From: Acidimicrobiales bacterium
Lineage (GTDB): Bacteria; Actinomycetota; Acidimicrobiia; Acidimicrobiales; Ilumatobacteraceae
Direction: 5' to 3'
Assembly: GCA_030832455.1 (NCBI GenBank)
Contig: JAURJB010000004.1
Span: 1-56,103, forward strand
DNA: 56,103 nucleotides
The stretch's first letter is position 1; each line of letters opens with the position of its first letter. Below are positions 46,738 through 56,103 of the stretch, piece by piece. The notes below the pieces were generated by a model that ran no database searches, had not been told where the DNA came from, and saw only the letters and a program-made list of their open reading frames with translations. Position numbers and translations under genes: made by a program.

Positions 46738-48033
46738 CTAGCGACCCAACACACGACGCAAATAGTCGTTAGTGAACACACCCTCGGGATCGAGTTGGTT
46801 CCGAACTTCAATAAAACGCTGATATTCAGGATACAGGCTAGACAGTTGAGTTCCATCCATGTAATGAAGCTTGCCCCAATGTGGACGACCTTCATATCTG
46901 ACCAGAATCTCTTCAACAGCCTTGAAGTATTCGTCATAGTCACAACCCTGATACATGTGCACTGCAATGTATGCACTTTCACGTCCTGTAGAAGTTGATA
47001 AAGGTATGTCATCAGCACCTGTACTGCGAACTTCGATCGGAAAACTGATCTTCAAATCTCGTTGTTCAATCATCTGCATAATTTCATTCAATGCCCTACC
47101 GACGGCACTTATCGAAATCGAATACTCCATCTCATAAAATTTGACCAAACGCTTGCTACTAAACACACGATGGCTGACATTCACAAACTCAACACGGCCC
47201 GCACCTGGCAACAGCGTCGCAAAGCGTGGAATCAGCGAAGGGGCAACCCGTCCGATTCGGCACAACATACCGAATGCGATGTTTTCCAGCACGATCTTGT
47301 GAATCCATGTTGAGAAACGTGCCGGTGGATCAGCAGGTAAATTCGTCACATTATTCGCTTTTGTGAGCGCCCATTTTGTGTGCGGAATCCAATAGAACTC
47401 GAAGAAATCGTTGTTTTTAATAAGTTGCTCAAACTGCGACACAACATCAGAAATGAGCATCGGTCTCTCGACTGCATGCAGGTTAAACAACGGAACGACA
47501 CGAATTGAATACTCGGTGATAATGCCAAGCGCCCCAAGAGACACGCGTCCACAATGGAAGACTTCCTGATTCTCTTCAGTACTACAGGTGATGATTTCGC
47601 CAGTCGCAACCACCATCTTGAAGCCAAGAATCTGCGCGGCCAATCCAGTTCTCAGTAGACCCGTTCCATGGGTCGAGGTTGACATCGCTCCGGCCAAAGT
47701 TTGATAGGTAACATCTCCCAAATTCGGCATCGAAAGACCATGACTTTCTAGATACATGTTAAGTTCACTCAGCACGATTCCAGATTGAACACGAACGACA
47801 CCATTCACTGGGTCAATTTCAATTACTGCATTGAGCGACGACATGTCGAGCATCATCTCATCGGGCTTGCTGATATCTGTGAAGCTGTGTCCCGAACCGG
47901 TTGCTTTCACCCGCATTCCAGACTGCGTGGCCCGTCGAACGGCATCAACAACATCCTGTTCGGTCTTTGGCCGTGCTAAGGCTATGGGCCGTGAGTGCTG
48001 GTTACCAGCCCAGTTACGCCATTTCCTTGTCAT
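46738..48033 (-). CDS. FAD-dependent sugar-1,4-lactone oxidase-like protein (VAO family)
   Basis: KATGSGHSFTDIS (FAD-linking His motif), TSTHGTG, HWGKLHYMDGTQLSSLYP and DPEGVFTNDYL. Confidence 0.88.
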   Translation of the reverse strand: MTRKWRNWAGNQHSRPIALARPKTEQDVVDAVRRATQSGMRVKATGSGHSFTDISKPDEMMLDMSSLNAVIEIDPVNGVVRVQSGIVLSELNMYLESHGLSMPNLGDVTYQTLAGAMSTSTHGTGLLRTGLAAQILGFKMVVATGEIITCSTEENQEVFHCGRVSLGALGIITEYSIRVVPLFNLHAVERPMLISDVVSQFEQLIKNNDFFEFYWIPHTKWALTKANNVTNLPADPPARFSTWIHKIVLENIAFGMLCRIGRVAPSLIPRFATLLPGAGRVEFVNVSHRVFSSKRLVKFYEMEYSISISAVGRALNEIMQMIEQRDLKISFPIEVRSTGADDIPLSTSTGRESAYIAVHMYQGCDYDEYFKAVEEILVRYEGRPHWGKLHYMDGTQLSSLYPEYQRFIEVRNQLDPEGVFTNDYLRRVLGR

Positions 48034-49277
48034 GATTCAGCAGCCACAACATGTTCGATGTTAAGCAATAACGTAAGTGTCAAGCCAAGCACGACAAACG
48101 TTCCAAGCATTGAAAGCCATGGAAATCCCAGTGACTTCCTGATGAAACCACTTGAGAATCCTGCGATCCCTCCGCACAAGCTCATCGCTACGTCTGCCGA
48201 TCCTTGCACTCTCACACGATGTTCAATAGGCACCGAGTCAACGAGCAAACTTGATGCCCCAATCAGGCCAAAACTCCACCCAATGCCAAGCAGCCACAGC
48301 GATGGGAAAAACACAATTGGATTACTTCCTGCAAAAGCCGACATCACGGTGCTCACAATCAATATAAAACATCCCACAAGCATGGTGTTAAGACGACCAT
48401 TGCGATCACTGAAGCGACCGATAAATGGGCTGAACGCATACATTCCAGCAATGTGAAGCGAAATGATGTAGGCACTCACCGTTTCGTGCCCATGTTGTTT
48501 GAGATGAACTGGAGTCATCGTCATCACCGCCACCATGGTGATGTGAGAAATCATCATCCCATAGAACGCAAGACGTGTTTTTGGTGATGATTTAAGATAC
48601 GAAATAACTTTCACACCCGGATTCACCAAACCGTTGACATCGCGCGTCTGCTGACTACGCAGACCACCGGCAACAAACAGCGGATCGGGTTTCAATCTCA
48701 AGGCCACGTTGACTAGTGATGAAAAGAAGAACACACCAGAGAACACCCACGGACCTGTGTATTGATTCCAGCCGAATAATGACTGACCAAGCTCTTCTGC
48801 TGGTCGAATAAGCAAAGGACCGAACACTGCACCGAAGGTAGATGCAAACAAAATTCGACTCATAGCCGCACCGCGTTCAGTGGGTTCTGCCAAATCAGTT
48901 GCAGCGTAGCGTGAAAGTAAATTGGCCGATTGACCATTGCCGAATAAAAACAGGCCGATGAGGAAAACGGTCAAAGACTGCAATTCGACTCCGAGCCCTG
49001 CAACAAGCCCTCCCATAATTGCCATTGAATAACCGGCCATCAGACCTATGCGCCGTCCCTGTCTCAGCATCAATCTGGAAAGCACCTGTGCCATAAACGC
49101 GGTACCGATCGTGACCGTTGCAGAGGCAACGCCTCCCCATGGAGTTGTCTGTCCCAGCAGATCTTGAATGACAAATGCACCGACAGTGACCGCTGCAGAT
49201 AGCGCTGCCGACCCAGCAATTTGACCTACAACCAAAACCCGAAGCGTTCGCGCTTGAATCTGCTGAACGCTGCTCAC
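48030..49277 (-). CDS. MFS transporter
   Basis: About 12 hydrophobic segments; loop GRFSDRNGRLNTM. Confidence 0.88.
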   Translation of the reverse strand: MSSVQQIQARTLRVLVVGQIAGSAALSAAVTVGAFVIQDLLGQTTPWGGVASATVTIGTAFMAQVLSRLMLRQGRRIGLMAGYSMAIMGGLVAGLGVELQSLTVFLIGLFLFGNGQSANLLSRYAATDLAEPTERGAAMSRILFASTFGAVFGPLLIRPAEELGQSLFGWNQYTGPWVFSGVFFFSSLVNVALRLKPDPLFVAGGLRSQQTRDVNGLVNPGVKVISYLKSSPKTRLAFYGMMISHITMVAVMTMTPVHLKQHGHETVSAYIISLHIAGMYAFSPFIGRFSDRNGRLNTMLVGCFILIVSTVMSAFAGSNPIVFFPSLWLLGIGWSFGLIGASSLLVDSVPIEHRVRVQGSADVAMSLCGGIAGFSSGFIRKSLGFPWLSMLGTFVVLGLTLTLLLNIEHVVAAES

Positions 49278-49297
49278 AAGAAAATTCTACGCAACAA

Positions 49298-49384
49298 TGG
49301 TGTCGAAGAGGGGACTTGAACCCCTACGCCCTTTCGAGCGCCAGCCCCTCAAGCTGGTGCGTCTGCCAATTTCGCCACTCCGAC
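49298..49384 (-). tRNA. tRNA-Leu (anticodon GAG), CCA encoded
   Basis: Reverse complement GTCGGAGTGGCGAAATTGGCAGACGCACCAGCTTGAGGGGCTGG...GGGTTCAAGTCCCCTCTTCGACACCA; acceptor GTCGGAG/CTTCGAC, anticodon loop TTGAGGG, long variable arm. Confidence 0.96.
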
Positions 49385-49415
49385 GTGGACTTCTATTTTA
49401 CCTGACTGTTGGTGC

Positions 49416-49652
49416 TTACGCGAGAAACATTCCGAGTGCGATGACCGTGATGACCCACACCAACGCGAACACCGTGGTAATTCGATTGAGATTGCGCTCG
49501 GCAGCCGCCGAACCCAATGCAGCACCACCGCCTCCACCAAACATATCGCTCAAACCACCGCCACGACCACTGTGGAGAAGAACTCCTACAACAAGTGCAA
49601 CGAGTGAAACGACGTTAATGATGACCGTGATGATTGTGATCAAATTACGCAC
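49416..49652 (-). CDS. secG: Preprotein translocase subunit SecG
   Basis: Two TM segments and LLHSGRGGGLSDMFGGGGG. Confidence 0.92.
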   Translation of the reverse strand: MRNLITIITVIINVVSLVALVVGVLLHSGRGGGLSDMFGGGGGAALGSAAAERNLNRITTVFALVWVITVIALGMFLA

Positions 49653-49685
49653 GAGTTAATGCTACCGAGAGAAAAACGACTTTAA

Positions 49686-50669
49686 CTATTCGGGGAAATG
49701 GCAGGCGGACTGCTGCCCCGTTGCTCGAGCCACAAGTTCGGGTTCGGTTTGCGCACACAATTCGGTCGCTTTCCAACACCTGGTACGGAATCGACATCCA
49801 GTCGGCGGGTTGACGGGTGAAGGAACATCGCCCTCCAGCATGATCCGATGACGCAACCGTTCCACTTTTGGATCCGGTAACGGCACAGCAGACAACAGAG
49901 CCTTCGTATACGGATGCGATGGATCGTTGTACACGGCATTCTTATTGCCAATTTCTACAATCTTTCCGAGATACATCACCGCAACATCATCTGCAATGTG
50001 ACGGACGACAGACAAATCATGAGCGATGAACACAAATGACATGCCAAGACGTTTCTGTAAATCACCAAACAAGTTGACCACTCCGGCCTGAATGCTCACA
50101 TCCAAAGCAGATACTGGTTCGTCAAGCACAATCAGTTTGGGATCCAGAGCAAGTGCTCGCGCGATTCCGACCCGTTGTCGCTGTCCACCAGAAAATTCAT
50201 GCGGAAACCTTCGAGCATGGTCTGGTGCGAGGCCAACTAAATCAAGCAACTCAGCAACACGATCTTGATGATCACCGGAGATTCCCTGGACTACCAATGG
50301 TTCGGAAATTGAAGTACCAACTGTCATTTTCGGATCAAGTGATGCGAAAGGATCCTGAAATACAATCTGCATCTGACGACGCACCACACGCAACTCTTCG
50401 AACGACAGCTCCGTGAGATCCTGTCCGTCAAAAAAGATCCTGCCCGACGTTGGAGTGATCAGCTGCAGGATTGACCGACCAACAGTTGTCTTTCCAGACC
50501 CAGACTCACCAACAATGCCAAGTGTCTTACCTGTGCTGACATTAAATGAGACATCAGAGACTGCTTGGACGATACGTTTTGATTTTCGCAGGCCCTTACT
50601 CGCCCGCAGTTCAAAATTCTTAACCAAATTCTGGACGCTGAGAAGCGGGGCTTGAGATTGCATGTTCAT
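49686..50669 (-). CDS. oppF: Oligopeptide/dipeptide ABC transporter ATP-binding protein
   Basis: GESGSGKTTVGRSIL, FSGGQRQRVGIARAL, LIVLDEPVSALDVS; C-terminal oligo-HPY-type Cys region (GCRFRTRCWKATELC). Confidence 0.92.
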   Translation of the reverse strand: MNMQSQAPLLSVQNLVKNFELRASKGLRKSKRIVQAVSDVSFNVSTGKTLGIVGESGSGKTTVGRSILQLITPTSGRIFFDGQDLTELSFEELRVVRRQMQIVFQDPFASLDPKMTVGTSISEPLVVQGISGDHQDRVAELLDLVGLAPDHARRFPHEFSGGQRQRVGIARALALDPKLIVLDEPVSALDVSIQAGVVNLFGDLQKRLGMSFVFIAHDLSVVRHIADDVAVMYLGKIVEIGNKNAVYNDPSHPYTKALLSAVPLPDPKVERLRHRIMLEGDVPSPVNPPTGCRFRTRCWKATELCAQTEPELVARATGQQSACHFPE

Positions 50670-51649
50670 GATCGCAATCCCCCAATCCGCAACTCGTCAG
50701 CACGAATGCATGACGTCATTAGGCCTTCAAAAGGAACCAATGATGGCAATGATGCATTGCAACTTTGAATGACATGTGGACAGCGTGGAGCAAATCCACA
50801 ACCTGGAGGCGGCGCAAGCATGTTCGGAGGGAAACCGGCTATCGGGACCAGCCTTTCGATACCTTCCTGTGGCAACGAGCTGAGCAAGCCTCGTGTATAC
50901 GGATGTGAAGGATGATCGAACAAGTCCTGCACCGATCCACTCTCTACATTGCGTCCTGCATACATCACATTCACCGAATCGGCCACACGCGCAATAACAC
51001 CTAAATCGTGAGTAATCAATACAACAGCAGTTCCAAAGGATTGCTGCACACGCTGAATTACTTCCAAGATCTGTGCTTGGACAGTTACGTCCAAAGCGGT
51101 GGTTGGCTCATCGGCAATCAGTACTTTCGGATTGTTCGCAATCGCCATCGCGATAACCACTCGCTGGCGCATACCGCCCGAAAATTCGTGCGGATATTGT
51201 TTTGCTCGCTCATCAGGCTGAGGAATCCCCACAATTTCAAGTAGCTCAACAGCACGCGCGAACGCCTTTGTCTCGTCAATCTTTTGATGAGACTGAATCA
51301 TTTCGACAATCTGGTCGCCAACTCGGTGCACAGGATTCAGCGCCGAAAGTGGATCTTGAAACACCATACTCATCAACCGCCCACGAATTGAGCGAACTAG
51401 CTTCTTCTTTGCACCGATGAGTTCAACGCCGTCGAGCATGACGCTTCCCGTTACTGTTGCTGTTGCTGGCAGTAATCCCATTGCGGCGAGGAACGAAACG
51501 GACTTCCCCGAACCTGACTCGCCAACGACTCCAAGGATTTCACCCGCAGCGATGTCAACGTCAACACCTCGCACAGCACATAATTCACCCATTTGAGTTT
51601 GGAAAGTGACACGTAGATCACGAATGCTCAGAACTGATTCAGCCATCAC
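50666..51649 (-). CDS. oppD: Oligopeptide/dipeptide ABC transporter ATP-binding protein
   Basis: [57 protein letters not shown]. Confidence 0.92.
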   Translation of the reverse strand: MMAESVLSIRDLRVTFQTQMGELCAVRGVDVDIAAGEILGVVGESGSGKSVSFLAAMGLLPATATVTGSVMLDGVELIGAKKKLVRSIRGRLMSMVFQDPLSALNPVHRVGDQIVEMIQSHQKIDETKAFARAVELLEIVGIPQPDERAKQYPHEFSGGMRQRVVIAMAIANNPKVLIADEPTTALDVTVQAQILEVIQRVQQSFGTAVVLITHDLGVIARVADSVNVMYAGRNVESGSVQDLFDHPSHPYTRGLLSSLPQEGIERLVPIAGFPPNMLAPPPGCGFAPRCPHVIQSCNASLPSLVPFEGLMTSCIRADELRIGGLRS

Positions 51650-52593
51650 TTGGTGGCATCCAGCCGTGGGTCAGTGGCGTCTCGCAGGGCATCACCAATA
51701 AAATTGATACATAACGAAATGAGTACAAGAATCAAACATGGAAACAAGGCGATCCACCAAAAGCCAGTCTGCACAGCACCCTTAGCCTGGCCAACTAAAA
51801 GACCAAGCGATGTAGCGCCAGCTCCCGGTTGCGGTCCATAGCCAAAGAACGACAACGTTGCTTCACCAGAAATCGCACCAACCACAGAAAATGTCAGGGC
51901 CACCATAATTGGTCCAATTGAGTTTGGCAGTAAATGTCGCTTGATGATGTAGCTGCGAGATGCCCCTGCGGCACGAGCAGCCTCTATGAATTCTCGCTCT
52001 TTCAAGGCAAGTACTTGGCCACGAACGATTCGGGCCACGCCCATCCACCCAAAGAACGACAGCAAGAAGATGATGAATCGCAACGACGACATATCTCCGA
52101 TGATGAAAGTAAGCCAATCAACTGAACCGAACATGTTGCGTACTACCAGCAATGCGACCAAGAACGGAAACGCCAGAAACAAGTCCGTTACACGCATAAT
52201 TACATCGTCAAAACGGCCTCCCCTAAATCCAGCAATAGCTCCAACTACGCAACCGACAAACACAGAAATAAACGCGCTGCACAGCCCAATTAAGAGAGAC
52301 ACTCGAGTGCCATAGATCAATCGACTGTATAAGTCGCGTCCAATATCATCAGTTCCTAACCACGCCAGTTTTGACGGAGACAAATAGGAATTCGGTGGAG
52401 CCTTAACGGACTCGTTCACCCCGTAACGAGCGGTCAAAGGAGACAAAATCACAGCCAGGGCCAACAGCACAAGAACGATCGAGCATACGACTGCAGCCTT
52501 GTGGCCGATGAATCGTTTCCACGCCAATTGACGCGGGGTAAACGTTGGGATAACGATCTCAGTCAAGTCGGATCCTCGGATCAAGAATGGCAT
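51646..52593 (-). CDS. oppC: Oligopeptide/dipeptide ABC transporter permease
   Basis: WLGTDDIGRDLYSRLIYGTRVSL and EAARAAGASRSYIIKRHLLPNSIGPI (EAA loop). Overlaps oppB by 35 bp, so the true start may be internal. Confidence 0.9.
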   Translation of the reverse strand: MPFLIRGSDLTEIVIPTFTPRQLAWKRFIGHKAAVVCSIVLVLLALAVILSPLTARYGVNESVKAPPNSYLSPSKLAWLGTDDIGRDLYSRLIYGTRVSLLIGLCSAFISVFVGCVVGAIAGFRGGRFDDVIMRVTDLFLAFPFLVALLVVRNMFGSVDWLTFIIGDMSSLRFIIFLLSFFGWMGVARIVRGQVLALKEREFIEAARAAGASRSYIIKRHLLPNSIGPIMVALTFSVVGAISGEATLSFFGYGPQPGAGATSLGLLVGQAKGAVQTGFWWIALFPCLILVLISLCINFIGDALRDATDPRLDATK

Positions 52594-53539
52594 ATGACAA
52601 ATCAGCGATCAAATTGAACAACAACACTGAGCCAACGATAATCACCATCAGCGGCATCAATAGAGGGAAATCTCCGTTAGCAAAAGCGCTGAGGAAGTAC
52701 TTTCCAGTGCCGGGGTAGTCAAAAATATTTTCTGTAATGATCAAACCACCAACAATTGCTCCAATATCTAGAGCAGCGATCGTGATCACGGGGATGAGTG
52801 CGTTGCGTACGCCGTGGCGCATCAACACACGAAACTCGCTTAATCCTTTCGATCTAGCGGTCCTCATATAGTCAGAATTCAATACATCAAGAAGTGATGA
52901 TCGCATATAACGGCTATACACAGCAATGATTTGGATCGCAACGACGACTGTTGGCAACGCCATGTGTTTCAACATGAGCACCAAGTTGAAACCATCCTGA
53001 CCTGGTGGATACACACCGGACGTAGGAAACAAAGTGCTGCCGAACCACTTGCTCCAATACACCGCAAACAATAATTGCAACAATATTGATGAGATATACG
53101 GAGGGATCGAAATGCCAACAAATGCAACCGTATTGACAGCCACATCCCGCTTGCCGCCTGGTCGAAGCGCTGCGAAAATTCCTATTGTCAAACCGATTGA
53201 TACACCTACCGTTGTTGCGGCAGCACCGAGACGCGCGCTATTTGCCAATGCATCCTTAAGTTCAGGCCAGACTTCGCGACTGCCTTTGATGCTGCGTGGC
53301 CAGTTAAATGTTACGAAATTTTGCAACCAACTGAAATAGCCCGTGACGAAGTTTGAGCCAAGACCATTGAGTTCCTTGTATTGCGCGATCTTCGAACGCG
53401 TAGCACGCGGATTTGAGCGCATATAACTCGCTAGTGGGTCGGTGCCCATGCGCAATGCGATGTACACCAGAAATGTGACGAGGAACAAAGTTGGAATAGC
53501 CCAGGCCGAGCGGCGAAGCGCAAACCTAAACATCCACAC
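52559..53539 (-). CDS. oppB: Oligopeptide/dipeptide ABC transporter permease
   Basis: Polytopic; DYMRTARSKGLSEFRVLMRHGVRNALIPVIT EAA loop. Confidence 0.9.
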   Translation of the reverse strand: MWMFRFALRRSAWAIPTLFLVTFLVYIALRMGTDPLASYMRSNPRATRSKIAQYKELNGLGSNFVTGYFSWLQNFVTFNWPRSIKGSREVWPELKDALANSARLGAAATTVGVSIGLTIGIFAALRPGGKRDVAVNTVAFVGISIPPYISSILLQLLFAVYWSKWFGSTLFPTSGVYPPGQDGFNLVLMLKHMALPTVVVAIQIIAVYSRYMRSSLLDVLNSDYMRTARSKGLSEFRVLMRHGVRNALIPVITIAALDIGAIVGGLIITENIFDYPGTGKYFLSAFANGDFPLLMPLMVIIVGSVLLFNLIADLSYAILDPRIRLD

Positions 53540-53577
53540 CTCCCTATTTCACAAAGACATTTGCACTACTTATGCAG

Positions 53578-53619
53578 ACGGTGCGCGACCCGTACCTTTC
53601 GGCTCAGGTCGCGCACCGT
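53578..53619. promoter_or_regulatory. Strong intercistronic stem-loop between oppA-type gene and oppB
   Basis: Exact 13-bp arms ACGGTGCGCGACC / GGTCGCGCACCGT with a 16-nt loop. Confidence 0.6.
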
Positions 53620-53643
53620 ACATGCGTAATGATTAATAGTTAT

Positions 53644-55356
53644 CTAGAGAACCGTAACTACCGGCTCACTAACCAACAAGTTGGTCACTTCATAAGCACC
53701 ATCATTAGTGGTTGCAAATGCACCTGGGCTAACAGGGAATGCTGTTGTCCAGACCATCCACGAAGAGTTTGCACACTCCGTGATTGGGTTGAGGCACTCT
53801 GGCCACTGCTCTGCACCGATGACGATCTTTCCGTCACCATCAACGTCAGTCCACTGGTTGAAGTTGATAAAGGCGGTGTAGTTATTCAAGTCAGCATCAA
53901 CTGGACCACCAACTCGGTCTGTGCGCCAGAAGCCCGACTTCGGGAACTGGAACAATGGCAACATGACATGATCCTCAGCCATCAAACGAAGAGCAGCCTT
54001 GATGTTGTCGGCACGCTGTGTTGCATCAACTTCGACGTCTGCTGCATGGAGCAAATCTGATGCTTCAGTGTTGCACCAACCCTGTGAGTTCTGACCTACG
54101 TTGCCATTGGCATCGGTTGGAATCTGATCACACACAAATGAAGATGTGAGGTACGCAGGATCCGGTGGAGCCGTGCTGATGTACATCGCCAAGTCGTAGT
54201 CGAGTGCTGGCAAACGCTTCTGGAAATAGCACGCTGCATCGCAGTTATCAGCCTTTACGTTGAATCCTGCTGCTTGCAGCAATGGAATCAAATAAGCCTG
54301 TGTGCTTTCACGACGGGTGTTACCGGTGTTGACGACCCAGCGAATTTCAGGCGCTACGCCATCCTTCGCCCAGAAGCCCGAACCATCTTTTTCCCATCCA
54401 GCATCTTCCATGATTTTTGCAGCACCTTCAGCGTCAAAGCTTCCGGCAAACTCATCACCGACACAGAAATCACCAGGGGTGATTGGACCACATTCCAACA
54501 GTATTCCTGTCGGTGCGATCGGTGTGTAGATCTGAGCGAACAGTGCCTCACGGTCAATTGACATCGAGAATGCTGCACGGAAGTCATCGTCTGCAAAAGG
54601 TCCACACTTCTGATTGAAGTAGAACCCTTCGTAGTCACCACCGAATTGAACCGATGATGCAATGTTTTCTTGTGCAACTGCTTCTTCAATGCCCTGGTAG
54701 TACTGCGGATAGATGAAGTCGACGTCGCCAGCCTTGATTGCTGCAATTTCGGTATCTTGGTCAGCCTTTGGAACCATCACGATCTTTGGAGCTACTGCTT
54801 TATCAGTACCCCAATAATTTTCGTTCGGAACATAGACCAACTGGTCCTTGCTCCATGATTCCATCTTGTAAGCGCGACCTGAGTACGGAAGCAAATCAGA
54901 AAAATCTGCGGAGATATCTGATGTGTTCTCCACTGATGCTGCCTTGATCAATGAGCCAAATAGACCCTTATACGGCGCGTAAATGGCCTTCAAGGTGACA
55001 ATCACTTGCTTGTCGCTCGATCCTGCCTCAACTGACAACACCTGGTCATAACCAGTTGTTGACAATGAACCAGGTGTGTTCAATGATGCATCCCACGTTG
55101 CTGCAAAGTCTGCAACAGTGATTGGCGATCCGTCTTCCCACACTGCTTCTGGAGCAATGTCGTAAGTAATCGTCATACCTGCACTGGTTGATTCTGGTTT
55201 TACATAGTCGTAGGTGCGGGTTGCACAAGCATCAAGGCTTGTAAATGCCGCTCCTTCGTTGCTTTCGTCGCTACTGCTTCCACCACATGCCGCCACAATG
55301 AGTGACAGTGCAGCGAATCCAGCAACAGCTCCAGCGAGCTTGTTGGTTTTCTTCAC
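53644..55356 (-). CDS. oppA: Peptide/oligopeptide ABC transporter solute-binding lipoprotein
   Basis: GTG start at 55356 after GGGAGGTCG; VKKTNKLAGAVAGFAALSLIVAACGGSS lipobox; family 5 SBP features. The ORF-track N-terminal extension is unlikely to be translated. Confidence 0.9.
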   Translation of the reverse strand: MKKTNKLAGAVAGFAALSLIVAACGGSSSDESNEGAAFTSLDACATRTYDYVKPESTSAGMTITYDIAPEAVWEDGSPITVADFAATWDASLNTPGSLSTTGYDQVLSVEAGSSDKQVIVTLKAIYAPYKGLFGSLIKAASVENTSDISADFSDLLPYSGRAYKMESWSKDQLVYVPNENYWGTDKAVAPKIVMVPKADQDTEIAAIKAGDVDFIYPQYYQGIEEAVAQENIASSVQFGGDYEGFYFNQKCGPFADDDFRAAFSMSIDREALFAQIYTPIAPTGILLECGPITPGDFCVGDEFAGSFDAEGAAKIMEDAGWEKDGSGFWAKDGVAPEIRWVVNTGNTRRESTQAYLIPLLQAAGFNVKADNCDAACYFQKRLPALDYDLAMYISTAPPDPAYLTSSFVCDQIPTDANGNVGQNSQGWCNTEASDLLHAADVEVDATQRADNIKAALRLMAEDHVMLPLFQFPKSGFWRTDRVGGPVDADLNNYTAFINFNQWTDVDGDGKIVIGAEQWPECLNPITECANSSWMVWTTAFPVSPGAFATTNDGAYEVTNLLVSEPVVTVL

Positions 55357-55453
55357 TTTCGACCTCCCCGTCGATAAGTTGGGTTGCCCCAATTGGATCG
55401 GGCAATGCGTCCCGATAGGTAAACAATAGGTTACAAGGTTGGGCGCAATCGCA

Positions 55454-56103
55454 CTATCGGTTGCGATATTGGATGATCCGAGCGAACTCACTTGGATCAA
55501 GCGAGGCCCCACCGACCAAGGCCCCATCAATGTCTGGCTGTGCCATAATTTCCCCGATATTGCCGGCTTTGACACTTCCCCCATATTGAAGCCGAACTGC
55601 AGATGAAGCTTTTTCACCAGCCACCTCTTGCACCTGTGCCCGAATTGCCCCAATTACCGCCTGTGCGTCACCCGCTGATGCGGTACGACCGGTACCGATA
55701 GCCCAAATGGGTTCATAGGCGATCACCATGTTGCACACTTGCTCAACGTTTCGCCCAACAAGGGCTGCCCGAACCTGTCCCATGACTTTTTCTGTTGTAC
55801 GACCCGACTCGCGCTCTTCAAGTGTTTCACCCACGCACACGATGGGATACATGTTCAATTTCTGGACAGTAGTGATTTTTTTAGAAACGTCTGTATCGGT
55901 TTCACCGAATAATTCACGACGTTCACTGTGCCCAATAATAACGTACTGAACAGCGAGCTTGGCAAGAAACGATGCTGCGACTTCTCCCGTGAATGCCCCC
56001 TTATCTTCCCAATGACAATTTTGCGCTCCAAGATGTATGCGTAAATCATCAGCATCTATCAACGTCTGCACACTGCGAATGTCTGTGAACGGTGGATGAA
56101 TGG
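55454..56103 (-). CDS. tpiA: Triosephosphate isomerase, N-terminus beyond window edge
   Basis: Minus-strand frame stays open past 56071 (PFIHPPFTDIRSVQTLIDADD); YVIIGHSERRELFGETD, AYEPIWAIGTG and LQYGGSVKAGN. Confidence 0.96.
   Translation of the reverse strand, partial: IHPPFTDIRSVQTLIDADDLRIHLGAQNCHWEDKGAFTGEVAASFLAKLAVQYVIIGHSERRELFGETDTDVSKKITTVQKLNMYPIVCVGETLEERESGRTTEKVMGQVRAALVGRNVEQVCNMVIAYEPIWAIGTGRTASAGDAQAVIGAIRAQVQEVAGEKASSAVRLQYGGSVKAGNIGEIMAQPDIDGALVGGASLDPSEFARIIQYRNR

Noticed and set aside
53644-55653. 669-aa version of the peptide-binding protein with about 99 extra N-terminal residues
   Set aside because: A GTG start at 55356 follows GGGAGGTCG and gives a perfect lipoprotein signal peptide; the extension is intergenic DNA in an open frame.

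Overview
This 56.1 kb window is gene-dense chromosomal DNA from an actinobacterium. Gene content (GuaB1, DUF3151, liv and opp lipoprotein families, an LLM/F420-type oxidoreductase) suggests Acidimicrobiia, but that is inference. I saw no phage, IS or CRISPR signal. Left to right it contains: tkt-tal-LOG; typA; rnd/rhodanese/mobA; an M18 peptidase; plsC-cmk-guaB1; tsaC; a branched-chain-amino-acid-type ABC system (SBP gene convergent to livFGMH); ctaA; a triple PG-binding/M23 endopeptidase; a heterodimeric ABC exporter; panB-panC; a divergent ProA-like dehydrogenase; a roughly 12 kb N-heterocycle/ureide catabolic island; a DEAD-box helicase; a sugar-lactone-type oxidase; an MFS transporter; tRNA-Leu(GAG); secG; an opp operon; and the 3' part of tpiA. 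The catabolic island holds an aminotransferase, L- and D-carbamoylase-like enzymes, an XdhD/Se-dependent-hydroxylase-like fused enzyme, an SsnA-like hydrolase, an LLM oxidoreductase and a PucC/E/D-like xanthine dehydrogenase trio. The strongest anomaly is the LivJ-type solute-binding lipoprotein at 14927-16243. It appears circularly permuted: the segment normally C-terminal follows the lipoprotein signal directly, and the canonical mature N-terminus (DGVLKIGSMLPETGSLAFLG) starts near residue 193 and runs to the stop codon. The partner LivH-type permease carries an unusual signal peptide plus extracytoplasmic beta-sandwich-like extension. Other points are an SsnA-like amidohydrolase that starts at its metal-binding HxH motif, and several exact inverted repeats in 5' leaders that could hide ribosome-binding sites or act as operators.
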